The position numbers and the translations under genes were made by a program. Below, piece after piece: positions 42,223 through 52,100 of a DNA stretch of 64,000 nucleotides. The notes under the pieces are model-generated. The model ran no database searches. It saw nothing but the letters and a program-made list of their open reading frames with translations, and was not told the origin of the DNA. Source of the stretch: Burkholderia sp. SRS-W-2-2016 (GTDB taxonomy: Bacteria > Pseudomonadota > Gammaproteobacteria > Burkholderiales > Burkholderiaceae); the NCBI RefSeq assembly GCF_001931485.1, contig NZ_MSDV01000019.1:248001-312000 (forward strand), given 5' to 3'. The first letter of the stretch is position 1. The number at the start of each line of letters is the position of its first letter.

Positions 42223-43434
42223 ATGCTTTCCCCGGGCAGCTGGCCTTGCATCATCCTGCTGTATATCTACGGCACCGTCGCGACATCGCTGGTCACCCAG
42301 TCCGTGCCGGTGATCGGCGACATCGCGAAGTACTTCGACCTGTCGCACGCTAGCGCGGGCTGGGTCATCTCGATCCCGTCGCTGATTACCGCGGTCGCCG
42401 CGGTGTTCGGCGGCTGGCTGGTCGACCGGATCGGCGACAAGCGCGTGATTTTCGGCGGCTCGGTGTTCGCGCTGGTCGGCAATCTGGTCGTGTTCGGCTC
42501 GCATGACGTGAGCACGATGTTTGTCGGGCGCCTGCTGCAAGGCGTCGGCTATCTGTCGCTGACGGTCGGCGCGGTCACGCTGATCATGCGCACGACCACC
42601 GGCGCGCGCCGCAGCATCGCGCTCGGCCTGTGGACTTCCCACACGGCGGTCGGGATCGGTCTGACGCTCAGCATCGTCGCGCCGCTCGCGCAGCGCGGCG
42701 AGTTGTGGCGCTGGGCGTTCGGCGGTCACGCGATCCTGATGGCGGCGCTCGCGTGCGCGGTGGTGCTGCTGCCCGCGAAGCAGGCGAATCTGCAAAGCCG
42801 CCGCCTCGCCGATATCTGGCTCGTGCTGAAGAGCCCGCGGCCGTACCGGGTGGCGCTTGCGTCGGGCGCGTCCGCCTTCATCCAGACCGGCATCATGGCC
42901 GCGCTGACCGTGTATCTGTCGCGCCGCTACGGAATCGCGATTCCGGTCGCGGCGGCGGTCGGCACGCTGGCCGAAGTGTTCGTCGCGTGCGGCTGTCTGA
43001 GCGTCGGCCATCTGCTGAAAGCGGGCGTGAACGGCGGGCGGCTCGCGATGATCGGCGGCATCGTGATGCTGTGCGGCGGCGTCGCCCTGTATCTGCCGAT
43101 GGTCGGACTCGTCGCCGCAATCGTCGCGGTCTGCGTGTTCTCGCTCGGGATCGGCACCGTCAACGGTTATATCTGGACGTTGGTGCCGTCGTCGGCACCG
43201 AGCGTCGGCTCGCTCGGCGCGACCAGCGGGGTGGTGGCACAGGCCACCTATCTCGGCGTGCTGCTCGGACCGCCGGCGATCTTCGCGAGCTTCTACGAAG
43301 GCGGCTGGATGGTGCGCGTCGGACTCGTGGTGATCGCGGTCGTGTTGCAGCTCGTGCCGATTCTCGGCTGGGGCCGCCCGGAAAATCTCGAGGAGCGCCG
43401 ACATGCTCCGGTGGAAGCGCTCGGACCGAACTGA
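42223..43434 (+). CDS. MFS transporter, second of the cluster
   Basis: 403 residues, about 12 membrane segments, not closely similar to the first MFS gene. Helix 2-3 signature GGWLVDRIGDKRVIFGG near 65; central loop short; C-terminus GWGRPENLEERRHAP. AGGAGA precedes the ATG. It may import a second substrate or export an intermediate. Confidence 0.83.
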   Translation: MLSPGSWPCIILLYIYGTVATSLVTQSVPVIGDIAKYFDLSHASAGWVISIPSLITAVAAVFGGWLVDRIGDKRVIFGGSVFALVGNLVVFGSHDVSTMFVGRLLQGVGYLSLTVGAVTLIMRTTTGARRSIALGLWTSHTAVGIGLTLSIVAPLAQRGELWRWAFGGHAILMAALACAVVLLPAKQANLQSRRLADIWLVLKSPRPYRVALASGASAFIQTGIMAALTVYLSRRYGIAIPVAAAVGTLAEVFVACGCLSVGHLLKAGVNGGRLAMIGGIVMLCGGVALYLPMVGLVAAIVAVCVFSLGIGTVNGYIWTLVPSSAPSVGSLGATSGVVAQATYLGVLLGPPAIFASFYEGGWMVRVGLVVIAVVLQLVPILGWGRPENLEERRHAPVEALGPN

Positions 43435-43590
43435 CTCGAAGGCCGTACGCGAACGGCGCTAGCGATTGCCGTTCGCGGGCCTTGATCTGCCGATCCGGCA
43501 GCGCGCGGGTCACGTAATCCAGCAAAAGCGAAGCGATAAGAAACGAGGTGCGCAATACACACTCGATAAAAATGTTGGTCGATTCATAAA

Positions 43591-43605
43591 AATTAGTGGG
43601 ACTAA
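43591..43605 (+). promoter_or_regulatory. Putative LysR-type box before the cluster porin
   Basis: AATTAGTGGGACTAA contains the perfect inverted repeat TTAGT-GGG-ACTAA. It ends 13 nt before the porin ATG and abuts the ribosome site AAGGAG, so binding could also affect initiation. Paired with the near-identical element at 38974-38988. Confidence 0.5.
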
Positions 43606-43618
43606 CGAAGGAGACATC

Positions 43619-44773
43619 ATGAAGGTTTGGCGGTTGGCAGGAAAGACGGCGGGGCGCGCGGGTTTGGTCGCGGCATTGAGCGCGGCATTGAGCGCGGCGG
43701 GGATCGGTTGCGCGCATGCGCAGAGCAGCGTCACGCTGTACGGGATTATTTCGACCGGCATCGAATACGTGAGCAACGTGAAGGGCTCGCATCTGTTTGC
43801 ACTCGCCAACGGCGGGATGATGCCGCCGCGTTTCGGCCTGCGCGGCGACGAGGATCTCGGCGGCGGCACGCACGCGATCTTCACGCTCGAAAACGGCTTT
43901 TCGATCACTAACGGCGCGATGCTCGGCGGGATGTTCGGCCGTCAGGCGTATGTCGGCCTGAGCAATCAGCGCTACGGTACGGTGACGATGGGCCGTCAAT
44001 ACGAGGAAATGACCAATAGCCTGTGGTGGGCCGAGTCCGCGAATATCTTCGCCGGCTTCGGCGCGCATATCGGCGATAACGACAACATGTTCTTCACCAA
44101 CCGCTTCAACAACTCGGTGCGCTACGTGTCGCCGACGCTGTCGGGGCTAACGTTCGCGGGCAGCTACGCGTTCTCGAACTCCACGCAGTTTTCCAACAAC
44201 AACGGCTTCAGTGGCAGTGCGAACTATGCGAGCGGGCCGTTGAAGGCGGGCGTCGCGTTCACGCAGTTCAACCGCCGTAGCAATGCGAATCCGTCGAACC
44301 TGACGAGCGGGGCGGTCGACAGCACCGGCTGGGGTTTCAGCTCGCCGTTCGTCGTCAGCCCGACCGGCGCGGGCACGGACCAGCAGCGCATTCTCGGCGC
44401 GGGCGCGAGCTACGACTTCGGTTTCGTCAACGTGCTGGTCAGCTACTCGAACGTGCTGTTCAACTATTCGGATTCGAGCGGCTTGCGGCTGCAGAACGGC
44501 GAACTCGGCGTGTGGAAGCGCTTTACGCCGGCTTTCCAGGTGGGCGTGTCGTATGTGTACACGGCTGCCGATTACTCGGGCGGCCGCTCGCCTCACTACA
44601 ACCAGGTGACGCTCGCAACCGACTACCTGCTGTCCAAGCGCACCGATCTGTTCCTGACCGGCATCTATCAGCGCGCGAGCGGTCCGGGCGCGTATGCGCA
44701 GATCTATACGACGACCGCGTCGAGCGGTTCCACGCAAGCATTGGTGCAGGCGGGTATCCGGCATCGGTTCTGA
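43619..44773 (+). CDS. Trimeric outer-membrane porin of the second catabolic cluster
   Basis: 384 residues from ATG 43619, AAGGAGA 5 nt upstream; upstream in-frame codons have no signal-like sequence. The signal peptide is long (about 35 residues, ending CAHA), then QSSVTLYGIISTGIEYV. Porin_4 barrel with GLRGDEDLGGGTHAIFTLENG, VTMGRQYEEM and the closing strand ALVQAGIRHRF. Position after the transport genes suggests substrate entry for this pathway, comparable to GalP in gallate clusters. Confidence 0.92.
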   Translation: MKVWRLAGKTAGRAGLVAALSAALSAAGIGCAHAQSSVTLYGIISTGIEYVSNVKGSHLFALANGGMMPPRFGLRGDEDLGGGTHAIFTLENGFSITNGAMLGGMFGRQAYVGLSNQRYGTVTMGRQYEEMTNSLWWAESANIFAGFGAHIGDNDNMFFTNRFNNSVRYVSPTLSGLTFAGSYAFSNSTQFSNNNGFSGSANYASGPLKAGVAFTQFNRRSNANPSNLTSGAVDSTGWGFSSPFVVSPTGAGTDQQRILGAGASYDFGFVNVLVSYSNVLFNYSDSSGLRLQNGELGVWKRFTPAFQVGVSYVYTAADYSGGRSPHYNQVTLATDYLLSKRTDLFLTGIYQRASGPGAYAQIYTTTASSGSTQALVQAGIRHRF

Positions 44774-44795
44774 CGCGCGGCGGGCGGTGGCGATC

Positions 44796-45632
44796 TCAAA
44801 TCCGGATCAACACCGCCCCGAGCGTCACCAGCGCGCACGCCACGATGCGCCGCGCGGTCAGCTTCTCGCCCATGAAGATCACGCCGATCAGCACCGCGAA
44901 GATCGAACTCATCTCACGCAGCGCGGAGACCATCGCGATCGGCAGATAGCGATACGCCTCGATGATCAGGCAATACGCGCCGAGCGCGAGCACACCGGAC
45001 GCGACGCCCTTGAGCACCAGCGTGCGGCCGATGAACAGCCCCTTCGCGCCGCCGCGCCAATGCCACGCGAGCAGGAACTGCGGGATGTTCCAGATCAGAT
45101 AGACCCACATGATGTAGCTGAGCCCGTTGCCGGCAACGCGCGCGCCGATGCCGTCGACGACCGAATACGTCGCGATGAACAGGCCGGTCAGCAGCGCGAA
45201 CGGCACGCTCTCGCCGGAGAAGCGCATCCCGCGCCGGAACGCGAGCGAGACGATTCCGCACGACACCAGCGCGACGCCGAGCGCGGCGAGCGGCTTCAGC
45301 GCTTCGCCGGCGAACACCAGCGCGCCGACGAATACCAGCATCGGCGACAGGCCGCGCGCGATCGGATAGATCTGGCCGAAGTCGCCGCTGCGATACGCGC
45401 GGATCAGCGCGAGCAGATAACCCCATTCGAGCACCGCCGACGCGACGATATACGGCCACGCTGCCGGCGCCGGCAACGGCAGGATCAGCACGCCGAGCGC
45501 GCTGACCGCGATATACGGCATCGCCATCATGCCGAGCAGCCACACGCGATCCTCGGACAGATGCAGGAACGCGTTCCAGGTCGCGTGAAGCAGCGCGGAG
45601 AACAGCACCAGCAGGACCACAAAGGTTTCCAT
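44796..45632 (-). CDS. EamA/DMT family transporter
   Basis: 278 residues from ATG 45632, chosen because the first membrane helix (METFVVLLVLFSALLHATWN) starts there; an upstream start adds a Pro-rich non-family stretch. Ten predicted helices in two EamA halves, with LSPMLVFVGALVFAGE in the first and REMSSIFAVLIGVIFMGEKL in the second. It exports or imports a metabolite of unknown identity. Convergent with the porin gene across 22 bp. Confidence 0.85.
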   Translation of the reverse strand: METFVVLLVLFSALLHATWNAFLHLSEDRVWLLGMMAMPYIAVSALGVLILPLPAPAAWPYIVASAVLEWGYLLALIRAYRSGDFGQIYPIARGLSPMLVFVGALVFAGEALKPLAALGVALVSCGIVSLAFRRGMRFSGESVPFALLTGLFIATYSVVDGIGARVAGNGLSYIMWVYLIWNIPQFLLAWHWRGGAKGLFIGRTLVLKGVASGVLALGAYCLIIEAYRYLPIAMVSALREMSSIFAVLIGVIFMGEKLTARRIVACALVTLGAVLIRI

Positions 45633-45750
45633 CGACAACGATTCGGGCGGCGGGAAAGAGGGCAAAGGAAGGCCGCCGGGCGGCCGCAAGCCCGTGATTA
45701 TTCCAGCAGAACGGCGTAATCGACGTATGGGCGACTAAAGCGAAGGGGCT

Positions 45751-46908
45751 TTATGGGGAGAAAAGTGGCGTTTTGGGGCGCTCGTCTCGCGGCGTGAGCG
45801 CCGCGTCGAGCGCCCAGGTTTGCACTTCGTGGCGCGCGGGGCAAGCGATCACGGTCACGCTGCGCCGGGCGTCACCAGTGCCGCTAGCAGCGTTCGCGCT
45901 GTTCGCACCGTTCGCCTCGGCGGCGAGCCAGCCGCGCTTCTCCAGCGCCCGCACCCGCTGCCGGAACGCGATCTGCAGCGCGTCCGATTTCACCGACACC
46001 TCGCTCTGCCAGCCCTCCGGCACGCACTCGGGACGAATCCGCTGGAGCACCGCGTGATCCTCTTCGAAGATCCGCAGATTGCGCTGGCGAAAACGCGCAT
46101 CGAGCAGCGGACTCCTAAGGAACGTGCGGCCCATCATCCAGTAAGTGCGCGTATGCAGCGCATCGACCGGCACATGGGCCGACGCGATAAAAATCCGCCA
46201 GCCGTTGCCGAGCGTGAGTTCGAGCGTCGCGCACGGGCCGCTCAGATGAAAGCCGGTCTGCGTGACGACGTCGACGTGCTCGCCGGTCTCCCGGCGCCTG
46301 AGCAGACCTTTGCGCACCGGCCGGCGCATCGTGAGGCGCGCGTGCGCGCTCCAGTCGTCTTGTGCGGTTACGTCGAACGCGTCGATTTCGGGGCGGTCCG
46401 GCGCGCCGAACGAGGTGCCGTGCACGAACGGCGCGTGCGCGAAATCGAGCCCGTTTTCGACGATGCGTTCCCAGTTGGCGTTCCACTCGAAGGTGCCGTG
46501 GATCACGCGCACCGCGGGATCGTCGGCCCAGCCGAGCTCGGGCAGCGGCGGGCGTTCGTCGTCGGGGAGATCGCCGAGCAGCGCCCACACCCAGCCATGC
46601 CGTTCGACGACCGGGTAGCTGTCGACGCGTGCGCGCGCCGGAATCCGCGCGTCCGGTTGCGCCGGAATGTGCGCGCACAGTCCGTCGCCGCGATAACGCC
46701 AGCCGTGATACGGGCATTGCACTTCGCCGTGCACGCGCTGTCCGGCGGACAGCGACGCGCCGCGATGCACGCAGATATCGGAGAGCAGATGGGCGCGGCC
46801 CGCTTCGTCGCGAAACGCCACGAAGCGATGGCCGAGCACGGTCACCGGCAGCAGCGCGTCGCGCAGATCGTCGGACGCGGCTACGACGTACCAGAGGTTC
46901 TTGAGCAT
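45751..46908 (-). CDS. Rieske non-haem iron oxygenase, alpha subunit
   Basis: 385 residues from ATG 46908, where MLKNLWYVVAASDDL matches VanA-type starts. Rieske [2Fe-2S] ligands are Cys46, His48, Cys65 and His68 (CVHRG, CPYHGW). Mononuclear iron ligands lie in ENGLDFAHAPFVHG (Asp155, His158, His163). It belongs to the vanillate O-demethylase/phenoxybenzoate type, which dealkylates or hydroxylates aromatic acids using electrons from a separate reductase. No ferredoxin reductase gene adjoins. Close to the second catabolic cluster but on the opposite strand. Confidence 0.87.
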   Translation of the reverse strand: MLKNLWYVVAASDDLRDALLPVTVLGHRFVAFRDEAGRAHLLSDICVHRGASLSAGQRVHGEVQCPYHGWRYRGDGLCAHIPAQPDARIPARARVDSYPVVERHGWVWALLGDLPDDERPPLPELGWADDPAVRVIHGTFEWNANWERIVENGLDFAHAPFVHGTSFGAPDRPEIDAFDVTAQDDWSAHARLTMRRPVRKGLLRRRETGEHVDVVTQTGFHLSGPCATLELTLGNGWRIFIASAHVPVDALHTRTYWMMGRTFLRSPLLDARFRQRNLRIFEEDHAVLQRIRPECVPEGWQSEVSVKSDALQIAFRQRVRALEKRGWLAAEANGANSANAASGTGDARRSVTVIACPARHEVQTWALDAALTPRDERPKTPLFSP

Positions 46909-47118
46909 GGAGAGCGATTGGCAATGAAACGTGGCAAGCAGTCTAAACGAGCGGCCCCGCGCACTGCAGATCGGCGGCACGGCCGCGTTAGCGAGATCTC
47001 CACGTCAGCGCTTCTGTGCCCTCGCCAACGTTGCGAATAAACAATCGTCATATGGGACGGATATATTGGAGGACAGCGCGGCGCGCCGCGTTCTTCCCAA
47101 CGATCCGATCGACGCCCT

Positions 47119-48156
47119 ATGCCGGCTCTGAGCTTCCTGCCAGATACCTTCGACGAATACGAGGACCTGAAAGCTCTGCTGGACGAGGGCGCGCGCTGGT
47201 TCGACACGACCAGCCTCGCGACCGTCGAGGTACGCGGGCGCCGCTTCGAGGTGTACATGGCATCGGTCGGATCGACCGATCCGCGCGCGCCGGCGGTGGC
47301 CTTTTTCGGCGGCGTGCACGGGCTCGAGCGGATCGGCTCGCGCCTCGTGCTCGAGTACTTGCGGTCGCTGATCTCGCGCCTGTCGTGGGACGATCTGCTG
47401 CTGCAAACCCTTGATTCGATAAGAATATATTGCTGCCCGATCGTCAATCCGGGCGGCATGTGGGCGTCCACGCGGGCCAATCCGCACGGCGTCGACCTGA
47501 TGCGCAACGCGCCGCAGAACGCCGACGCGCGCGTGCCGCTGCTCGCCGGCGGCCAGCGCGTCGGCGCATGGTTGCCGTGGTATCGCGGCCGCAGGGGCAC
47601 GCCGATGGAGCCGGAAGCGGCCGCGATATTGCGGATGGTCGAGACGCAACTGGCCGCGCGGCCGTTGAGCTTCGCGCTCGATTGCCATTCCGGCTACGGC
47701 TGGGGCGACAGCATCTGGTTTCCGTATGCGCGCACTCGCAGGCAGATGCCGCATCTGCCCGAAATGTACGTGCTGAAAAGCATGTTCGAGCACGCGCATC
47801 CGCATCACGGCTATACGTTCGAGCCGCAAAGCCACCAGTACCTGCTGCACGGCGATCTGTGGGACTACGCATACGACCGCACGCCGGCGCCGAACATCTT
47901 TCTGCCGATGACGCTCGAACTCGGCTCGTGGCTGTGGATCAAGAAGAACCCGCGGCAGCTGTTCTCGCGCCAGGGGATGTTCAATCCGGTGATGGCGCAT
48001 CGCACCGCGCGGGTGCTGCGCCGCCACGCGAACCTGCTCGACTTCCTCGCGCGCGCGGCGTTTTCGTCGCCGCGCTGGCTGCCGCAGGGCGACCAGCGCG
48101 AGCAGATGCTGCAAAGCGCGCTCGATCACTGGTATCGACCGGTTAAGCCGCGATGA
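47119..48156 (+). CDS. M14-like zinc carboxypeptidase
   Basis: 345 residues. Zinc ligands His67 and Glu70 (GGVHGLERIG) and His190 (FALDCHSGYG), catalytic Glu267 (MTLELGSW), the M14 set. There is no signal peptide, so it is cytosolic. The segment PHGVDLMRNAP gives substrate-carboxylate-type residues. Substrate could be a peptide or an N-acyl amino acid. Its stop overlaps the next gene's start (ATGA at 48153), so the two are coupled. Confidence 0.83.
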   Translation: MPALSFLPDTFDEYEDLKALLDEGARWFDTTSLATVEVRGRRFEVYMASVGSTDPRAPAVAFFGGVHGLERIGSRLVLEYLRSLISRLSWDDLLLQTLDSIRIYCCPIVNPGGMWASTRANPHGVDLMRNAPQNADARVPLLAGGQRVGAWLPWYRGRRGTPMEPEAAAILRMVETQLAARPLSFALDCHSGYGWGDSIWFPYARTRRQMPHLPEMYVLKSMFEHAHPHHGYTFEPQSHQYLLHGDLWDYAYDRTPAPNIFLPMTLELGSWLWIKKNPRQLFSRQGMFNPVMAHRTARVLRRHANLLDFLARAAFSSPRWLPQGDQREQMLQSALDHWYRPVKPR

Positions 48157-49025
48157 GCACATGGATCCTGCTGCGCGGACTCACGCGCGAAACGCGGCAC
48201 TGGGGGCGCTTGCCGCAGGCGTTGCGCGAGGCGTTGGGCGAATGTGCGGAGAAGGAGGAAGCCGGGTTTGCGCGTGATGGCCTTCATGCGCCACCAGCCA
48301 GCGACATCACCGGCCCGCGCCTGTTGCTGCTCGATCTGCCCGGCAACGGCGAATTCGCGCAACAGCGCGCGCCGGCCACCGTCGCGGAGATGGTCGAGTT
48401 CGTGCGCCGGGCCGCGCTGCAAACCGGCGCGCCGGGCCCGTACAGCGTGCTGGCAATGTCGCTCGGCGGGATGGTCGCGACCGCCTGGGCGCAGCGGCAT
48501 CCGCACGAAATCGAACGGCTGGTGCTGATCAACACCAGCATGCGGCCATTCAGTCTTCCTCACGAACGGCTGCGGCCGTCGGCGTGGCCGGGGCTGCTCG
48601 GCGTCGCCGCGCACTGGAGCGACGCGCTCGATGCCGAGAGCGGTATCCATCGGTTGACCTGCAATAACGTTGAAACATTGAGCGCGGATCTTGACGCGTG
48701 GGCCGCGATTCGCCATAGCGCGCCGGTCAGCCGCGCGAACGCGCTGCGTCAGTTGTGGGCCGCCGCGCGTTTCAGCGCCGCGCCGGCGCGGCCCGCGTGC
48801 GCGCTGCTGATTCTGTCGTCGCGGGCGGACCGGCTGGTCGATCCGGCGTGTTCGGCGAAGCTCGCGGCCACGTGGGGCGCTGTGCATCGCGAGCATCCGT
48901 GGGCCGGTCACGATCTGCCGCACGACGATCCGGAGTGGACCGCCGCGCAGGTCCGCGCGTGGCTCGAACGCGGCGACACGCTGCGGGATGCGGTTGATGC
49001 CACCGCCGTGAAACCCGCGTTCTAA
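48153..49025 (+). CDS. Alpha/beta hydrolase
   Basis: 290 residues. LLLDLPGNGEFAQQ near 50, nucleophile Ser in SVLAMSLGGMVA (about residue 104; AMSLGG instead of the usual GHSMGG), acidic residue in LLILSSRADRLVDP and His in HPWAGHDLPHDDPEW. Cytosolic. Translational coupling to the M14 peptidase suggests they act on the same compound, for example an ester or amide opened in two steps. Confidence 0.82.
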   Translation: MSTWILLRGLTRETRHWGRLPQALREALGECAEKEEAGFARDGLHAPPASDITGPRLLLLDLPGNGEFAQQRAPATVAEMVEFVRRAALQTGAPGPYSVLAMSLGGMVATAWAQRHPHEIERLVLINTSMRPFSLPHERLRPSAWPGLLGVAAHWSDALDAESGIHRLTCNNVETLSADLDAWAAIRHSAPVSRANALRQLWAAARFSAAPARPACALLILSSRADRLVDPACSAKLAATWGAVHREHPWAGHDLPHDDPEWTAAQVRAWLERGDTLRDAVDATAVKPAF

Positions 49026-49188
49026 ACGGCTTGCGGGCATTGCCGCGCTGCAACGCGGCGACCCCACCAGCGGGTATTACCTGACGGCGCGGCGCATCGC
49101 AGCGCGCGCCGCAGGCGCATAATCCGGTTCAGACGTTGCCTGCGAATTTCGCCGTACTCACCATTGCCGCCAGCCAGGGGAGTCGATC

Positions 49189-52100
49189 ATGCAAGCAAAG
49201 AACGAAGAAGCCGTCACGCACCTGCTGAACGATGTCATCGAATTCGCGCGCGGGCGTTTGCCCGAGCCGACCTTCAAGATCGTCGAACCCTTCCTGCGGC
49301 ACTACTACGATTTCGTCGACGCGGGCGACCTGCAAAGCCGCTCGATCGCCGACCTGTACGGCGCCGCGCTCGCTCACTGGCAAACCGCGCAACGTTTCGC
49401 GCCGGGCCAGCAGAAGCTGCGCGTCTATAACCCGATTCTCGAACAGCACGGCTGGCATTCCGATCACACGGTGATCGAGATCGTCAACGACGACATGCCG
49501 TTCCTCGTCGATTCGGTATCGATGGCGGTCAACCGTCATGGGCTCGCGCTGCATTCGGTCGTGCACCCGGTGTTCCGGATCTGGCGCGCGGCGGACGGCG
49601 GCATCGAGCGCGTGAGCCAGGGCGCCGAAGAAGCCGGCGACACGCGCTCGCATCTGACCTCGTGCATCCATTTCGAAGTGGACCGCTGCGGCGACGCCGC
49701 GAAGCTCGACGCGTTGCGCGACGACATCGCGCGTGTGCTCGGCGACGTGCGCGCGGCGGTCGAGGACTGGCCGAAGGTGATCGAGCGCGCGAAGGAAACG
49801 ATCCAGGACATGAAGGCGCGCGAGAGCGGCGCGGAAGGCGTCGAGGCGCGCGCGTTCCTCGAATGGATGGTCGCCGATCATTTCACCTTCCTCGGCCATC
49901 GCGACTACGAACTGGTGCAGATGGACGGCGGCTACGGCTTGCGCGCGGTCGCCGGCTCCGGCCTCGGGATTCTGCGCGACGCACTGCGGCCCGCCGGCGC
50001 CGCGGAAGTGACGCCGCTGCCGCCGGCCGCCGCGGAAATCATCACGGGGTCCTCACCGATTTTTCTGACCAAGGCCAATTCGCGCGCGACCGTGCATCGG
50101 CCCGGCTATCTGGACTACGTCGGTATCAAGCTGGCCGGCGCGGACGGCAAGGTGCGCGGCGAGCGGCGCTTTATCGGCTTGTACACATCGACCGCGTATT
50201 TCGTGTCGGCCGCGGAGATTCCGATCGTGCGGCGCAAATGCGCGAACATCGTGCGGCGCGCGGCATTCCTGCCGAAAGGTCATCTGGCGAAATCGCTGGT
50301 GACGGTGCTCGAAACCTATCCGCGCGACGAGCTGTTCCAGGCCGACGAAGACCAGCTGTACGACACCGCGCTCGGCGTGCTGCGCTTGCAGGAGCATCAG
50401 CGCACCCGGCTGTTCGTGCGGCGCGATCGCTTCGACCGCTTCGTGTCGTGCCTCGTATTCGTGCCGCGCGACAAGTACAACACCGACCTGCGCCAGCGCA
50501 TCGCGAACCTGCTGGCCGACGCGTTCAACGGCGAGAGCGTCGAATTCACGCCGCTGCTGTCGGAATCGACGCTCGCGCGGATTCATTTCGTTGTCCATGC
50601 GAAAGCGGGCGGGATGCCGAGCGTCGATACGCGCGAACTCGAAGCGCGGCTCGTGCAGGTCGCGCGCCGCTGGCAGGACGATCTCGCCGACGCGCTGCTC
50701 GATTCGTACGGCGAAGAACACGGCAACCGGCTGTTGCAGCACTACAGCGACTCGTTTCCGGCCGGCTACCGCGACGACTATCCGGCCCGCACCGCGGTGC
50801 GCGATATCGAACTGATAGAACGCGTGCAGGGCAGCGAGCGCCTCGCGATGAACCTGTACCGGCCGATCGAATCGGGACCGCGCGCGTTCCGCTTCAAGGT
50901 GTATCGCGCGGGTTCGCCGATCGCACTGTCGCGCAGCCTGCCGATGCTCGAACATCTGGGCGTGCGCGTCGATGAAGAGCGGCCTTATCTGATCGAAGCG
51001 CCGGGCGCGCTGCCCGCGTGGATTCACGACTTCGGCCTCGAACTCGCGGACGACGCCGAGTTCGATATCGAGCGCGTGAAGGATCTGTTCGAGGAAGCGT
51101 TCGAGCAGGTGTGGACCGGTGCGATCGAAAGCGACGACTTCAATCGTCTCGTGCTGCGCGCGCAGCTCAATGCGCGCGAGGTGACGATTCTGCGCGCGTA
51201 TGCGAAGTATTTGCGCCAGGTCGGTTCGACCTTCAGCGATGCGTATATCGAACGCGCGGTGACCGGCAATCCGGCGATCGCGCGGATGCTGGTCGAGCTG
51301 TTTATCGCGCGCTTCGATCCGGTGTTCGGCGATACGCGCGATGCACGGGTCGAACGCTCGCTGGAGGCGATCGACAGCGCGCTCGACCAGGTCCCCAATC
51401 TCGACGAAGACCGCATCCTGCGGCAGTTCCTCGGCGTGATCAAGGCGACCAAGCGCACCAACTACTATCGCTACGATGCGAACGGCCAGCCGAAACCGTA
51501 TCTGTCGTTCAAGTTCGATCCCGCCCAGGTGCCCGGCTTGCCCGAGCCGAAACCGATGTTCGAGATCTGGGTGTATTCGCCGCGTGTCGAAGGGGTGCAT
51601 CTGCGCGGCGGGCGTGTCGCGCGCGGCGGCTTGCGCTGGTCGGACCGCCGCGAGGATTTCCGCACGGAAGTACTGGGGCTGATGAAAGCGCAGATGGTGA
51701 AGAACGTCGTGATCGTGCCGGTCGGCTCGAAGGGCGGCTTCGTCGTGAAGAATCCGCCGCCGCCGAGCGAACGCGATGCGTGGCTGCGTGAAGGCGTGGC
51801 GTGTTATCAGACCTTCCTGCGCGGCCTGCTCGATGTAACCGACAATCTCGCGGCCACCGACGTGGTGCCGCCGCCCGACGTGGTGCGGCACGACCCCGAC
51901 GACCCGTATCTGGTGGTCGCCGCCGACAAAGGCACGGCGACCTTCTCCGATTACGCGAACGCGATTTCGCAGGAATACGGCTTCTGGCTCGACGACGCGT
52001 TCGCGTCGGGCGGCTCGGTCGGCTACGACCACAAGAAGATGGGCATTACCGCGCGCGGCGCGTGGGAGTCGGTCAAGCGACACTTCCGCGAAATGGGCGT

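Noticed and set aside
47077..47090. Perfect palindrome CGCGGCGCGCCGCG before the M14 peptidase gene.
   Set aside because: It leaves no loop for a hairpin and palindromes of this CG-only kind arise easily at this base composition.
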